DNA from: Caballeronia sp. NK8
GTDB lineage: Bacteria > Pseudomonadota > Gammaproteobacteria > Burkholderiales > Burkholderiaceae
DNA: 64,000 nt
Assembly: GCF_018408855.1 (NCBI RefSeq)
Contig: NZ_AP024325.1
Location: forward strand, 1,240,001-1,304,000
Direction: 5' to 3'
The position numbers and the translations under genes were made by a program. Numbering within the stretch: the first letter of the stretch is position 1; every line of letters starts with the position of its first letter. Of this stretch, positions 35,555-47,983 are shown piece after piece. The notes beneath the pieces are model-generated. The model was not told the DNA's origin. It ran no database searches and saw only the letters and a list, made by a program, of their open reading frames with translations.

Positions 35555-35569
35555 ATAGACGGCATCTAT
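35555..35569. promoter_or_regulatory. Candidate LysR operator between the regulator and mdlC
   Basis: ATAGA-N5-TCTAT, containing TAGACGGCATCTA with the LysR-box T-N11-A geometry, lies 14 bases from the regulator start and about 80 from mdlC. It is the only clear dyad I see in this interval. Confidence 0.5.
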
Positions 35570-35574
35570 TATAA

Positions 35575-38396
<2,822 letters not shown>

Positions 38397-38408
38397 AAGG
38401 AGACGATC

Positions 38409-39488
38409 ATGGACCAAATCAGGATTACCGGACTGCGCGCGCGGGCGGTCAACGTGCCTCTGCCGTACCCGCTCAAAACGGCATCCGGCACGATCGCCAC
38501 GTCGCCGCTCGTCTTGATCGACCTGCTGACCGACGCGAACGTGACGGGTCATGCCTACGTTTTCACGTATTCGCCGATTGCGCTGAAGCCGGTTCAGCGT
38601 CTGGTCGAAGAACTGGAAGTCGCCGTGAAGGGCTTGCCGCTTGCGCCTTTCGAGATCGACCGCGCGATGAACGCGCGATTCTGCCTGCTCGGCCATACGG
38701 GCCTCGTGCGTATCGCGACCGCCGGTATCGACATGGCCGCGTGGGACGCGCACGCCAAGGCGCATCGGTTGCCGCTCGTCGAACTGCTCGGCGGCAAGGC
38801 GCGCCCGATTCCCGCCTACGACAGCCACGGCATGGACGACGTCGAACTCGGCACGAAGCGCGCGCAAGAGGCCGTCGAAGCCGGCTTCGGGGCCATCAAG
38901 ACAAAGGTGGGCTATGAGACGCTGGAGCGCGACCTGCAAGTTGTGCGCGCAATCCGGCAAGTGACGGGCGAGTCGGTTCAGCTCATGGTCGACTTCAATC
39001 AGGCGCTGTCCGTTCCAGAAGGGAAGCGCCGGGGCCGCGCGCTCGAAGCGGAAGGTGTCGCGTGGATCGAAGAACCCACCGCGCAGCACGACTACGCCGG
39101 ACATGCGTCGATTCGGGCAGCGTTGAATGTTCCGGTGCAGATCGGCGAAAACTGGTTCGGTCCGGAAGACATGCAAAAGGCCATCGACAGTCATGCCTGC
39201 GATCTCTGCATGCCCGACGTGATGAAGATCGGAGGCGTGACGGGCTGGCTCAAAGCAAGCGCGCTCGCGGAACAACACGGTCTGCCCATGTCCAGCCATA
39301 TTTTTCAGGAATTCAGCGCGCATCTGCTGGCGGTGACCCCGACCGCGCACTGGCTCGAACGCATGGACCTTGCCGGCCCAATTCTCGAACCGCTCCTTCG
39401 ATTCAAGGACGGCAGAGCTCACATCGGCGATGAACCGGGCGCCGGCATTCGCTGGCGCGAGGACGCGATCAGCCGCTTCCTCGTGTAG
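38409..39488 (+). CDS. mdlA: Mandelate racemase
   Basis: This 359-residue enolase-superfamily enzyme interconverts (R)- and (S)-mandelate so that both feed MdlB. The catalytic set matches the Pseudomonas putida enzyme number for number: Lys164/Lys166 (IKTKVG), metal ligands Asp195, Glu221 and Glu247, His297 (SSHIFQE) and Glu317 (HWLERMD). AAAGGAG precedes the start 12 bases after mdlB. Confidence 0.95.
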   Translation: MDQIRITGLRARAVNVPLPYPLKTASGTIATSPLVLIDLLTDANVTGHAYVFTYSPIALKPVQRLVEELEVAVKGLPLAPFEIDRAMNARFCLLGHTGLVRIATAGIDMAAWDAHAKAHRLPLVELLGGKARPIPAYDSHGMDDVELGTKRAQEAVEAGFGAIKTKVGYETLERDLQVVRAIRQVTGESVQLMVDFNQALSVPEGKRRGRALEAEGVAWIEEPTAQHDYAGHASIRAALNVPVQIGENWFGPEDMQKAIDSHACDLCMPDVMKIGGVTGWLKASALAEQHGLPMSSHIFQEFSAHLLAVTPTAHWLERMDLAGPILEPLLRFKDGRAHIGDEPGAGIRWREDAISRFLV

Positions 39489-39587
39489 AGACGGAAATCG
39501 CGCCTTCGCGGTTACGCAAACACAATATTTCGGCATGCGAACTACGAGCCTCACAGAGCTCGCGCATCCATTCATTCGGAGACAAAG

Positions 39588-40934
39588 ATGGACCATAACG
39601 CCGCCGCTGGCGACGCGCTGTACGGCACGCGCCTCAACTCCCGACATCTGATGGTCATGTTCTGGTGCTCGATGCTGATGCTCTTCGATGGCTACGATCT
39701 CGTGATCTACGGATCGATCCTGCCTCAACTGATGCACGACTGGCAGCTTGCTCCTGTCACGGCGGGTTTCATCGGCAGCAGCGCGCTGTTCGGCATGATG
39801 GTCGGCGCGCTGACGCTCGGCAGTTCCTCCGACCGATTCGGCCGTCGACGCATCATTCTGCTGTGTCTCGTGGTCTTCGGCGTGGCCGCTTTCGGGAATG
39901 CCTTCTGCACCAACACGACCGAATTCACGCTGTGCCGCTTCATGACCGGCGTCGGTCTCGGCGGCATGGTGCCGAATATCGTCGCGTTGATGACGGAGAT
40001 GTCGCCGCGCAGCAAGCGCAATATCATGGTGACGATCATGCTCAGCTTCTTCTCGGTCGGCGGCGTGATCGCGGCGCTCTCCGGGAAGGCGATCACACCG
40101 GCCTTCGGATGGCGCGCCAACTTTCTCATCGCCGGCATTCCGCTGTTGTTCTTTCCCGTTTTCTTCAAGTGGCTGCCGGAGTCGCTGAGCTTTCTGATCG
40201 CGCAGAAGCGCTTCGCCCAGGCCGATCCCATTCTGCGACGCTACGCGCCGGACTTCGAGGGCAATGCCTCAAGCCTCGCTATAACTAGCGATAAGGAACA
40301 GCACCCGCGCATGCGCGCGTTCGATCTCTTCGCGCAAGGCCGGGCGCTCGACACCTTCCTGCTCTGGATCGCGTTCGGCATGTGCATGCTGATGGTGTAC
40401 GGCCTGAACACCTGGTTGCCCAAGCTGATGGCCGCGAACGGCTATTCGCTGGGTTCGAGCCTCACGTTCCTGATTACCCTGAATGTCGGCGCGGTCGTCG
40501 GCGGGCTGTTCAGCGGCTGGATGGCGGACCGTCACGGCGGCAAGCCGACGCTGGTTCTGTACTTCGCGATAGCCGCCGTGTCCATTGGTCTGCTGGGGTA
40601 CAGGCAATCGCCGTTCGTCCTGAATCTTCTTCTGATGGCGGCGGGCGCGACGACCATCGGAACGCTGTGCATCGTCCATGCGTTCGCGGCGCAACTCTAT
40701 CCGGCGAGCATCCGTTCGACGGGCGTGGGCTGGGCCGCTGCCGCAGGACGGTTCGGCGCGGTCGCGGGCCCGGCCCTCGGCGGGTATCTGCTGAGCCAGC
40801 AGTTCCCGATCACATTCAACTTTCTCGTCTTCGCGGTTCCCGGGGTCGTGGCGGCCATTGCGGTGCTGCTGATTTCGAATCGCCGCGCGCGAGCGGAGCC
40901 CCACGTGCGAGCTCTTGCCCCTCACGTCGAATGA
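39588..40934 (+). CDS. MFS transporter (AAHS family), probable mandelate carrier
   Basis: This 448-residue, 12-helix AAHS carrier has FDGYDLVIYGSILPQL in helix 1, LGSSSDRFGRRRIIL in loop 2-3 and MTGVGLGGMVPNIVAL. It lies inside the mandelate operon between mdlA and the aldehyde dehydrogenase gene, so mandelate or benzoylformate is the likely cargo. CGGAGAC precedes the ATG. Confidence 0.87.
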   Translation: MDHNAAAGDALYGTRLNSRHLMVMFWCSMLMLFDGYDLVIYGSILPQLMHDWQLAPVTAGFIGSSALFGMMVGALTLGSSSDRFGRRRIILLCLVVFGVAAFGNAFCTNTTEFTLCRFMTGVGLGGMVPNIVALMTEMSPRSKRNIMVTIMLSFFSVGGVIAALSGKAITPAFGWRANFLIAGIPLLFFPVFFKWLPESLSFLIAQKRFAQADPILRRYAPDFEGNASSLAITSDKEQHPRMRAFDLFAQGRALDTFLLWIAFGMCMLMVYGLNTWLPKLMAANGYSLGSSLTFLITLNVGAVVGGLFSGWMADRHGGKPTLVLYFAIAAVSIGLLGYRQSPFVLNLLLMAAGATTIGTLCIVHAFAAQLYPASIRSTGVGWAAAAGRFGAVAGPALGGYLLSQQFPITFNFLVFAVPGVVAAIAVLLISNRRARAEPHVRALAPHVE

Positions 40935-40977
40935 GATGTCTTGCGAACACATCGTCATGCAAATCGGAGAGAACACC

Positions 40978-42441
40978 ATGAGTAACGAAGGCAACGCGCA
41001 TGTCTGGAATGCGCGCATTCATTCAAACGGCTGGAAGACAGCGAAAGGCGGCACGGCGTTCGTCATCGAACCGGCGACGGGCGAGCGAATCGGCGTGACC
41101 GGCATCGGCTCGCCCGGGGATATCGACGACGCGGCGTCATCGGCTGCGCAGGCTCAGGAAGCGTGGGCCGCGACGCCCTTCGATCAGCGCGCGGCCATCA
41201 TGCGGGAGGCGGCGCGGCTCCTGAAGGAACGCGCGCACGAAATCAACGAATGGAACATTCGCCAGTGCGGCTCGACGCGCGCGAAGGCGGAATGGGAACT
41301 CCATGCGTCCTATGAGCAGTTGCAGATGGCCGCAGCGCTTCCCATGCAGCCCGATGGCGCGCTCTATCCTTCCGCGATTGCGCATCGGATGAACCTGTGC
41401 CGACACGTTCCGGTGGGAACCGTCGGCGTCATCGCGCCGTGGAACTTCCCGATTCTTCTCGCGATGCGGTCGGTCGCGCCGGCGCTCGCGCTCGGCAACG
41501 CGGTCATCCTGAAGCCCGATCCGCAAAGCGCGGTCGCGGGCGGCCTGTTGCTCGCCAGAGTCTTCGAAGACGCAGGTCTTCCGACCGGCGTGCTGCACGT
41601 CATTCCCGGCGGCCCCGCAACCGGCGACGCGCTCGTGCGCCATCCGAAGGTCGGCATGATTTCGTTTACCGGATCGACGGGCGTCGGCCGTTCGATCGGC
41701 GAAACCTGCGGACGCATGCTCAAGAAGGTCGCGCTCGAACTCGGCGGGAATAACGCGATCGTAGTGCTCGACGACGCCGACGTCGAAGCCGCAACATCCA
41801 GCGCTGCGTGGGGCGCGTTCCTGCATCAAGGGCAGATCTGCATGCAGACGGGACGGCACCTCGTGCATCGCTCGATCGTCGGGCAGTATGCGGCGAGGCT
41901 CGCAGAACGTGCGCGCAATCTCACGGTGGGCGATCCCTTCAAGCAGCAGGTGCATCTCGGACCGCTGATCAACGAAAGGCAGCGTGATCGTATCGACGGT
42001 ATCGTGCGAACAAGCGTCAATGCCGGTGCGACGCTTCTCGCGGGCGGCCGCTTCAGCGGGCTCTTCTACGAGCCGACGGTTCTGGCCGGCGTCACACCGG
42101 ACATGGCTGCGTTCAGGGAGGAAATCTTCGGGCCGGTCGCGCCGATCACCGTGTTCGACAGCGACGATGAAGCCGTCGAACTCGTGAACGCGTCGGACTA
42201 TGGCCTGGCGGCTGCAATCCACACCCGATCGATGTCGCGCGGGCTTGCATTGTCCTCACGCATTCGCGCCGGGATGGTGCATCTTAACGATCAGACCGTG
42301 AACAACGAGTTTCATGTGCCGTTCGGCGGGATGGGCGCATCGGGTAATGGCGGACGCTTCGGCGGACCGGCTAACGTCCATGAATTCACTCAGACCCAAT
42401 GGGTCAGCGTGATGGACAGTCCGATCCGCTATCCGTTCTGA
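40978..42441 (+). CDS. mdlD: Benzaldehyde dehydrogenase (NAD(P)+)
   Basis: This 487-residue aldehyde dehydrogenase has APWNFPILLAMRSVAPALA, the cofactor loop FTGSTGVGRSI, the general base Glu in LELGGNNA, and the catalytic Cys in GQICMQTGR. It completes mandelate conversion by oxidising benzaldehyde to benzoate. It is closer in motif style to XylC-type benzaldehyde dehydrogenases than to the short MdlD of P. putida. GGAGAG lies before the start at 40978. It converges with the dynamin-like gene (15 bases between stops). Confidence 0.88.
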   Translation: MSNEGNAHVWNARIHSNGWKTAKGGTAFVIEPATGERIGVTGIGSPGDIDDAASSAAQAQEAWAATPFDQRAAIMREAARLLKERAHEINEWNIRQCGSTRAKAEWELHASYEQLQMAAALPMQPDGALYPSAIAHRMNLCRHVPVGTVGVIAPWNFPILLAMRSVAPALALGNAVILKPDPQSAVAGGLLLARVFEDAGLPTGVLHVIPGGPATGDALVRHPKVGMISFTGSTGVGRSIGETCGRMLKKVALELGGNNAIVVLDDADVEAATSSAAWGAFLHQGQICMQTGRHLVHRSIVGQYAARLAERARNLTVGDPFKQQVHLGPLINERQRDRIDGIVRTSVNAGATLLAGGRFSGLFYEPTVLAGVTPDMAAFREEIFGPVAPITVFDSDDEAVELVNASDYGLAAAIHTRSMSRGLALSSRIRAGMVHLNDQTVNNEFHVPFGGMGASGNGGRFGGPANVHEFTQTQWVSVMDSPIRYPF

Positions 42442-42456
42442 AGCGGCGCTTTCTCT

Positions 42457-43998
42457 TCAATCGAACTCGGACCGAAGTCGCGCTTTCAGATCGATCAGGT
42501 CCGTTTCGTGTGCGCGCAAAACATCCTGCAATTGCCCGGCTCGCGCGATCAGTTGCTTTATCGACGCACGGCATTGTTCGGCCGCGTTGCTGGACAAGCG
42601 CAATACCTGCTCGCGAATCGCCCTGGCAAGTGCTGCATGCAGCCGCTGATAGTCGACACCGACAGTGGTTTCCTGGAAACCCGCGTCGTCATCGAGATCG
42701 ATTCTGGCGAGCGAGCTATCGGTATGAACAACGTAATCGTCGAGTTGGCGATCCACCTCGCGCGAAACCGACTCAGCCATGGTTTGAGACAAGCTGCCGA
42801 GAATAGCGCCGACATTGCGCGTCGACGAATGCTCATCCAGCAACGCAGGCAGTGTCGGAACGACGCTCCGCCAGACGGCATCGGCGATATTCTCCTGCTG
42901 GCGCACGAGCATCGCCATCGCCGCATCCGACGATGCGCGGAGTTCCGCGAGCGACGAATACGCATCGCGCGAGAGCACGCCCATCACGTTCTCTTCCAGA
43001 TGATGCAGGAATACTTCCGCGTGTTTGCGGCGCTTGTAGGCCAGCGTCGGTTCAGCGATGTCGATCAGTGCAGCATAGAGCCGCTCGAAACCCGCATCGG
43101 TCATTGCCGCGTGGGTTTGTCCCTGCTTGCGCGCGAGATAAGAGGAAATCGACACCGGCGCTTTCAGAAGATCGGCGGAAACGCCCATCGTCAGAAGCTT
43201 TTCCTGCGCGCGTGTTCTGACATCGGCTTCCTGCTCGGCGCGATTCTGCGCCGTCTTGTTGCGCAGGAACTTGCGGATTTCGCCGTCTATCTCGTCTTCG
43301 TCGTAGACGTCGCTGCGTGTCACGACAGGCAGAAGCGGCTTGTTGCGATGCAGCTCGCGGCTGAGTTCGTCCAGTTCCTGAACCTGTCCGGGCGATGTCG
43401 AACTCGTCAGCCAGAGGACGCCATCGGCGCTATCGGTGAAGCGCTGCGTGAGCGCCGCGTTCTCCGGCGTGATCGAATGAAGCCCGGGCGTATCCACGAG
43501 CACCAGTTTGCCGGCAAGTCGCACGCCTTGAAGACGCGCGGTGGTTTCCGTCACGCCTTCCTTGAAGCATTCCGTCGTCTCGACGATACGCCCCGCATCG
43601 AGATAGAAATACTGCACCGTCTTTTCATGCGCGGCAAAGCGATCCGCGATGAGATTGCAGAGCGAACTCTTACCCGCGTTGAACTTGCCGAAGACCAAAA
43701 GCAGAACTTTGTCGTCGAAGGTTTCGGCCAGATTCTGAGCCGGTTCGAGACTAGCCCATTGCTGCGGCCACGTGAGCAGGTTCTTCTGCAATTCGGCGTT
43801 GATGGCTTGCGCCTGTCTGGCGAGCGCGCCCTGTTCTTTTAGTCCGGAACAAAGCAGCCGACTCGATTGAAGATCGGAAGTCAATTGCGCAAGCCAGTCT
43901 TCCATCGCGTGAAGCATTCGCCCGACATCGTGTGCGATGAACTCGAACGCATCGACATCGGCGATAAAGCGTTGTTCGTTGCTCGCATCCGCTTTCAT
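42457..43998 (-). CDS. Dynamin-like GTPase, second of a pair
   Basis: This 513-residue protein has a dynamin-type G domain. G1 is GKFNAGKSS (residues 104-112), G2 lies in EGVTETT (147-153), G3 is DTPG (169-172) and G4 is TRSD (227-230). Long helical regions on both sides (about 1-95 and 290-513) fit the bacterial dynamin-like stalk layout. No clear transmembrane hairpin is visible, unlike BDLP. It starts within the stop of the first GTPase gene (ATGA). Paired dynamin-like proteins act together in other bacteria. Here the pair ends the benzoate operon, and its role is unknown. Confidence 0.82.
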   Translation of the reverse strand: MKADASNEQRFIADVDAFEFIAHDVGRMLHAMEDWLAQLTSDLQSSRLLCSGLKEQGALARQAQAINAELQKNLLTWPQQWASLEPAQNLAETFDDKVLLLVFGKFNAGKSSLCNLIADRFAAHEKTVQYFYLDAGRIVETTECFKEGVTETTARLQGVRLAGKLVLVDTPGLHSITPENAALTQRFTDSADGVLWLTSSTSPGQVQELDELSRELHRNKPLLPVVTRSDVYDEDEIDGEIRKFLRNKTAQNRAEQEADVRTRAQEKLLTMGVSADLLKAPVSISSYLARKQGQTHAAMTDAGFERLYAALIDIAEPTLAYKRRKHAEVFLHHLEENVMGVLSRDAYSSLAELRASSDAAMAMLVRQQENIADAVWRSVVPTLPALLDEHSSTRNVGAILGSLSQTMAESVSREVDRQLDDYVVHTDSSLARIDLDDDAGFQETTVGVDYQRLHAALARAIREQVLRLSSNAAEQCRASIKQLIARAGQLQDVLRAHETDLIDLKARLRSEFD

Positions 43999-45227
43999 GC
44001 GCGGCCTTCCAGTGCGTCCAATGACGCCGATGCATTCCTCGAAGCGTCGATGGCCGATTCACTCCGCGCGATGCGCCCGGCCAACGCCCTTCTATCGTTC
44101 GACAACTCGTAGTAGTGCGTGAACTCGCGCCGCATGCGCTCTCGGCCGGCCGTCGTGCAGAACATTCTGCGCAAGTCCTTGCGAAACTTCACCGAGACGC
44201 CCATGACCGCGATCATCACCGTGTTGAGCGCGCGCGCCACGGTTTCCTGTTCGGAAGGCAAGCCAATGACACCCTGCCCCGCCAGGAAACCATCGAGTTC
44301 GATACACGCGCGCGAATAGGCAATCTGAATGTGCGCGCGCTCAAGCTTGCCTGCGGTGATCCCATACGCGTCTTTTGCAGTATCCGGCACTGAAGCGTGG
44401 TCCGTGCCGAGCGCGTTCAACATCGTTTCGATATCCCCGCTCACCTTCTCGATGACCTTCGCCAAACCGCGATCGAACGACGGACGCTGTTGCCGCTGCG
44501 TATCACGCAATGCTTCGAATTCTTTCTCGCGCGCCGCGAGAAGCACCGCCAGCTCCTCGCGGATTTCGCCGAACAGCAGCGTCTTCTCGTGCGTGCGCGC
44601 CTGCGGCACGCGGGCGAGCGCCGCGTCGATCTCAGCGCGCAGTGAAGGCATGCCGCTCTTTTCCAGCATCAGCGTCTTGCCTTCGTCCCGCCCCTTGCGA
44701 TAGCGCGTGGACGACACTTCATTCAACGCGACGCCCGGCCATTGCGCATCGATCGCATTGCGCACCTTGCGCAGTTCGGCGTCGTCGGCGAGCTGATCCA
44801 CTTGCGACAGCACGAACAAGGTTTGCCGCTTCGAGCGCGCATCGTCCGCATATAGCTCGGCGAGCAAGGCGAGTTCTTTCGCGTCCAGTTCGCCTTCTTT
44901 CGCGGCATGCACGAACAATCGGATATCCGCGTGCAGCCACGCGGCATGCAATGCGTGGCGATCGTCTTCGGTGCCGACATCGGCATCGAGGCCGGGCGCA
45001 TCGAGCCAGCGCACACCGCGATGCACGCTATCCGACAGCGTCACCGTCTCGCGCCTGTCCGCGACAGCAAAGGCGTCCTGCCCGATCAACTCGTTGAGCA
45101 GACGGCTCTTGCCATGGTTGTATTTGCCGATGACCGTGACGATAGGCTCACCCTGTGCGAGCAGAATCGCGAGGCGCGCCATATCGTCGGCGCGCGCGGG
45201 CAGCACGGCAACGATTTCGCCCGACAC
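43995..45227 (-). CDS. Dynamin-like GTPase, first of a pair
   Basis: This 410-residue GTPase has G1 GKYNHGKS (residues 34-41), a G3 variant DAPG (76-79) and G4 SQVD (141-144), followed by a helical region rich in Arg/Glu (EELAVLLAAREKEFEALRD) and a weakly hydrophobic segment (GLPSEQETVARALNTVMIAVMGVSV). The GTG start at 45227 is two bases after the RidA-family stop, with AGGGA upstream; longer frames would run into that gene. It overlaps the next GTPase by 4 bases. Confidence 0.78.
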   Translation of the reverse strand: MSGEIVAVLPARADDMARLAILLAQGEPIVTVIGKYNHGKSRLLNELIGQDAFAVADRRETVTLSDSVHRGVRWLDAPGLDADVGTEDDRHALHAAWLHADIRLFVHAAKEGELDAKELALLAELYADDARSKRQTLFVLSQVDQLADDAELRKVRNAIDAQWPGVALNEVSSTRYRKGRDEGKTLMLEKSGMPSLRAEIDAALARVPQARTHEKTLLFGEIREELAVLLAAREKEFEALRDTQRQQRPSFDRGLAKVIEKVSGDIETMLNALGTDHASVPDTAKDAYGITAGKLERAHIQIAYSRACIELDGFLAGQGVIGLPSEQETVARALNTVMIAVMGVSVKFRKDLRRMFCTTAGRERMRREFTHYYELSNDRRALAGRIARSESAIDASRNASASLDALEGRA

Positions 45228-45229
45228 CG

Positions 45230-45637
45230 TCAGTTCCCTGACTCGGACAATACGGCCACCGCCTTGATTTCGACGATATAACCCGCCGCGCCGCCAAGCA
45301 TATGCGCGCCCACCGCGGTCCATGCCGGCAGCGGATGCGTGTTGAGATATCTCTCGCGCACCTGCATGAAGAGCGGCAGATCGCGCATATCGGTGTGGAA
45401 GGTCGTCACGTCGACGACATCGCTCAGCGATGCCCCTGCCGCCTCCAGCACCAGCTTCAGATTCTCGAATGCCTGCACGATCTGCGCCTCGCGGTCTTCG
45501 ACGAGTTGCATGGCCGCGTCACGGCCGATCTGCCCGGACACGTAGATCGTATTGCCGGCCTGGATCGCCGGGGCATAGCGAATCTTCTCGTACACCGCTT
45601 CCATGCCCGCGGGCACGATGGCTTTGCGTTCACTCAT
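45230..45637 (-). CDS. RidA/YjgF-family protein, non-canonical
   Basis: This 135-residue Rid-fold protein has GNTIYVSGQIGRDA, FENLKLVLEAAGASLSDVVDVTTF and a C-terminal VEIKAVAVL. The arginine that defines imine-hydrolysing RidA (in the P-x-R-x-x-V element) is replaced, giving PAWTAVGA. Ordinary RidA activity is therefore unlikely, and it belongs to another Rid subfamily. The start at 45637 has AGGAG upstream; an in-frame ATG at 45658 would overlap the benD stop. It links benD to the dynamin-like pair. Confidence 0.82.
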   Translation of the reverse strand: MSERKAIVPAGMEAVYEKIRYAPAIQAGNTIYVSGQIGRDAAMQLVEDREAQIVQAFENLKLVLEAAGASLSDVVDVTTFHTDMRDLPLFMQVRERYLNTHPLPAWTAVGAHMLGGAAGYIVEIKAVAVLSESGN

Positions 45638-45657
45638 GGCATGCGTCTCCTGCGACA

Positions 45658-46434
45658 TCAGCCGTTATCGCCGCCGGCGACGGGCAACACCGCGCCGGTG
45701 ATATAGCTCGCCTCGTCGGAAGCCAGGAACAGGATCGGCGCAATCTGTTCGTCGAGGGTGCCGTAACGTTTCAAGTAGGTCGATTCGGTGACCTGCTTTA
45801 CCGCTTCGTTCATCCAGAGCTTTTCCTGTTCGCTGTCGCCGGCGGCGTTGCGCGGGACGCGTCGTGGCGGCGCTTCGGTTCCGCCCGGCGCTGCGGCGAC
45901 GACGCGGATATTGTGTTCGCCGTATTCCATCGCCAATGCATGGGTCATCGCGTTGACGCCGCCCTTCGCGGCCGAATACGGCACGCGCCGAATGCCGCGC
46001 GTGGCGTTCGACGACACGTTCACGATGGTTCCACGACCCCGTTCGAGCAAATGCGGCAACACCGCATGACACGCGTAGAGCGTGGGCATCAGCGAACGGC
46101 GAATCTCCGCGTCGATCTGCGCAGGCTCGAACTCGGCATAAGGACGCATGCGGATCGCGCCGCCGACGCCGTTCACGAGAATATCGATGCCGCCGAACGT
46201 GCGCGCCGCAAAAGCCATCGCCGCTGCCGCGCCTTCATACGTCTCCAGATCCGCGACGAAGCCGGCGGTATCCGCGCTCTTCGCTTCGGCGGCGACTTCC
46301 GCCACGAAGTCGGCGCGATCGACGAGCAGCACCCGCGCGCCCTCGGCCGCCGCGCGCAGCGCCACGCCGCGTCCGATCCCCTGCGCCGCGCCCGTCACGA
46401 CCATCACCTTGCCGGCAAATCGTTGTGTGCTCAT
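45658..46434 (-). CDS. benD: Benzoate cis-diol dehydrogenase
   Basis: This 258-residue SDR has VTGAAQGIG, LVNGVGG, the catalytic Ser in VSSNATR and YSAAK. It oxidises and decarboxylates the cis-1,6-dihydroxy-cyclohexadiene-1-carboxylate made by BenABC, giving catechol. Its identity is set by context: it follows benC with an ATGA overlap. A longer open frame upstream is a shadow within benC. Confidence 0.93.
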   Translation of the reverse strand: MSTQRFAGKVMVVTGAAQGIGRGVALRAAAEGARVLLVDRADFVAEVAAEAKSADTAGFVADLETYEGAAAAMAFAARTFGGIDILVNGVGGAIRMRPYAEFEPAQIDAEIRRSLMPTLYACHAVLPHLLERGRGTIVNVSSNATRGIRRVPYSAAKGGVNAMTHALAMEYGEHNIRVVAAAPGGTEAPPRRVPRNAAGDSEQEKLWMNEAVKQVTESTYLKRYGTLDEQIAPILFLASDEASYITGAVLPVAGGDNG

Positions 46435-47459
46435 GCGGTCACCGGCGCGGCGTTGGGGGTGAACTTCTCGTAGTGGAAGCTGTTGGGCTTCACGCCGTTG
46501 TCGTCGAAGTGCTTGCGCACCGCATCGACCATCGGCGGCGGGCCGCAGAGGTACACATCGACATCGCCGTCGTTCAGCGATTCCGCCGGCATGTGCTGCG
46601 TGACCCAACCCTTGCGCGGATGATCCGAATCGGCATCGGCGACGACCGTGCTGAACGTGAAGTTCGACAGCTTCGCCGTGTACGCCTCGATCGCTTCGAC
46701 CTGCACGAGATCGAGATCGCGGGTCACGCCGTAGATCAGGTGAATCTTCTGCTGCGAGTTCGCGCGCGCGAGCACTTCCAGCATCGACAGGAACGGCGCG
46801 AGGCCCGTGCCGCCCGCGAGGAACAGCAACGGCCGCTCGACCGCGCGCAGATAGAAGCTGCCGAGCGGACCGGTCAGTTCCACCGTGCTGCCCGTCTCTG
46901 CGGATTCGAGCCACGTGCTCATCACGCCGCCGGGAATCTTCTTGATGAGAAAGCTGATCTTCGTTTCGCCCGGTGCGGACGAGAACGAATACGAGCGATG
47001 CTGGCCGCTCCCGGGAACGTCGATATTGACGTACTGGCCCGGCAGGAACACCGGCGCCGAAGCGGCGGCATCCACGTCCAGTTCGAGCACGACGGCGGCG
47101 TCGTTGTGCGGGGCCACTTTCGTGACCTTCGCGGCGAACTTGCTCTGCGCGGTCTTGCATGCCGTGGACGACGCCGGGACCGCGATCACGCAGTCGCTTT
47201 GCGGCACCATCTGGCATGTGAGCACGAGCCCGCCTTCCTTTTCGTCGTCGGAGAGCGCGTCTTCGATGTAGTCCTCGCCGAGATCGTAGCTGCCGCTTTC
47301 GGCGCGGCACTTGCAGGTGCCGCACACGCCGTCGGAGCAATCCATCGGCAGGTTGATCTTGGCGCGAAAGGCGGCGTCGAGAACCTTCTCGCCCGCCTTG
47401 CATTCGACAAATCGCGTTACGCCGTCTTCGAAATTCAGTGCAATGTTATAGCTGGACAT
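46431..47459 (-). CDS. benC: Benzoate 1,2-dioxygenase reductase
   Basis: This 342-residue electron-transfer protein has an N-terminal plant-type [2Fe-2S] ferredoxin domain (CSDGVCGTCKC, then CQM) and an FAD domain (HRSYSFSSAPGE) with NAD binding (GGTGLAPFLSML, then YLCGPPPMVDAV). It passes electrons from NADH to BenAB. The start at 47459 has AGGAGG upstream. Confidence 0.95.
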   Translation of the reverse strand: MSSYNIALNFEDGVTRFVECKAGEKVLDAAFRAKINLPMDCSDGVCGTCKCRAESGSYDLGEDYIEDALSDDEKEGGLVLTCQMVPQSDCVIAVPASSTACKTAQSKFAAKVTKVAPHNDAAVVLELDVDAAASAPVFLPGQYVNIDVPGSGQHRSYSFSSAPGETKISFLIKKIPGGVMSTWLESAETGSTVELTGPLGSFYLRAVERPLLFLAGGTGLAPFLSMLEVLARANSQQKIHLIYGVTRDLDLVQVEAIEAYTAKLSNFTFSTVVADADSDHPRKGWVTQHMPAESLNDGDVDVYLCGPPPMVDAVRKHFDDNGVKPNSFHYEKFTPNAAPVTA

Positions 47460-47494
47460 GTTGCCTCCTACTTCCTGTCTCATCACCGGGCGCA

Positions 47495-47983
47495 TCAGAC
47501 GTGGTAGACGTCGAGCACCTGACGGATATAGTCGTTCTTCAGCACAATCTTCTTGCGCGAAATCACCAGAATGTCGCCGACCTTTCGCAACGTCACGAAC
47601 ATCGTGCCGAAGAAGTGATCGGTGATCTTGTACCGGTGATTGAGCGTGTCGAAGTTGTAGCGCACGTCGATTTCATTGTCGCGCTCGGCCAGCACTTCCA
47701 CGTTGGTGACGTTGTGGCTCGTGCGCGGTTCGGGCATCGACGCGCCGCTACGCTCGGTCTTGATGCGGAACACGCGATCTTCCAGGCCGCCGCGATCCGG
47801 GTAGTACATCAACGAGATCTGGCTTTCGTGATCGTCGGTGATCTGATCGTCGTCGTCCCACGCGGGCATCCAGTAAGTGACGTCTTCCGCATAGCAGCCC
47901 AGCCATTCGTCCCACTGACGGTCATCGAGCAGGCGCGCTTCGCGATACAGCGTCGCGCAGATTTTCTGGTAGTCGAAGCTCAT
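47495..47983 (-). CDS. benB: Benzoate 1,2-dioxygenase small (beta) subunit
   Basis: This 162-residue ring-hydroxylating dioxygenase beta subunit has EARLLDDRQWDEWLGCYAEDVTYWMP and TSHNVTNVEV. It has no catalytic metals and is structural for the alpha3-beta3 oxygenase. The start overlaps the benA stop (ATGA). Confidence 0.95.
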   Translation of the reverse strand: MSFDYQKICATLYREARLLDDRQWDEWLGCYAEDVTYWMPAWDDDDQITDDHESQISLMYYPDRGGLEDRVFRIKTERSGASMPEPRTSHNVTNVEVLAERDNEIDVRYNFDTLNHRYKITDHFFGTMFVTLRKVGDILVISRKKIVLKNDYIRQVLDVYHV

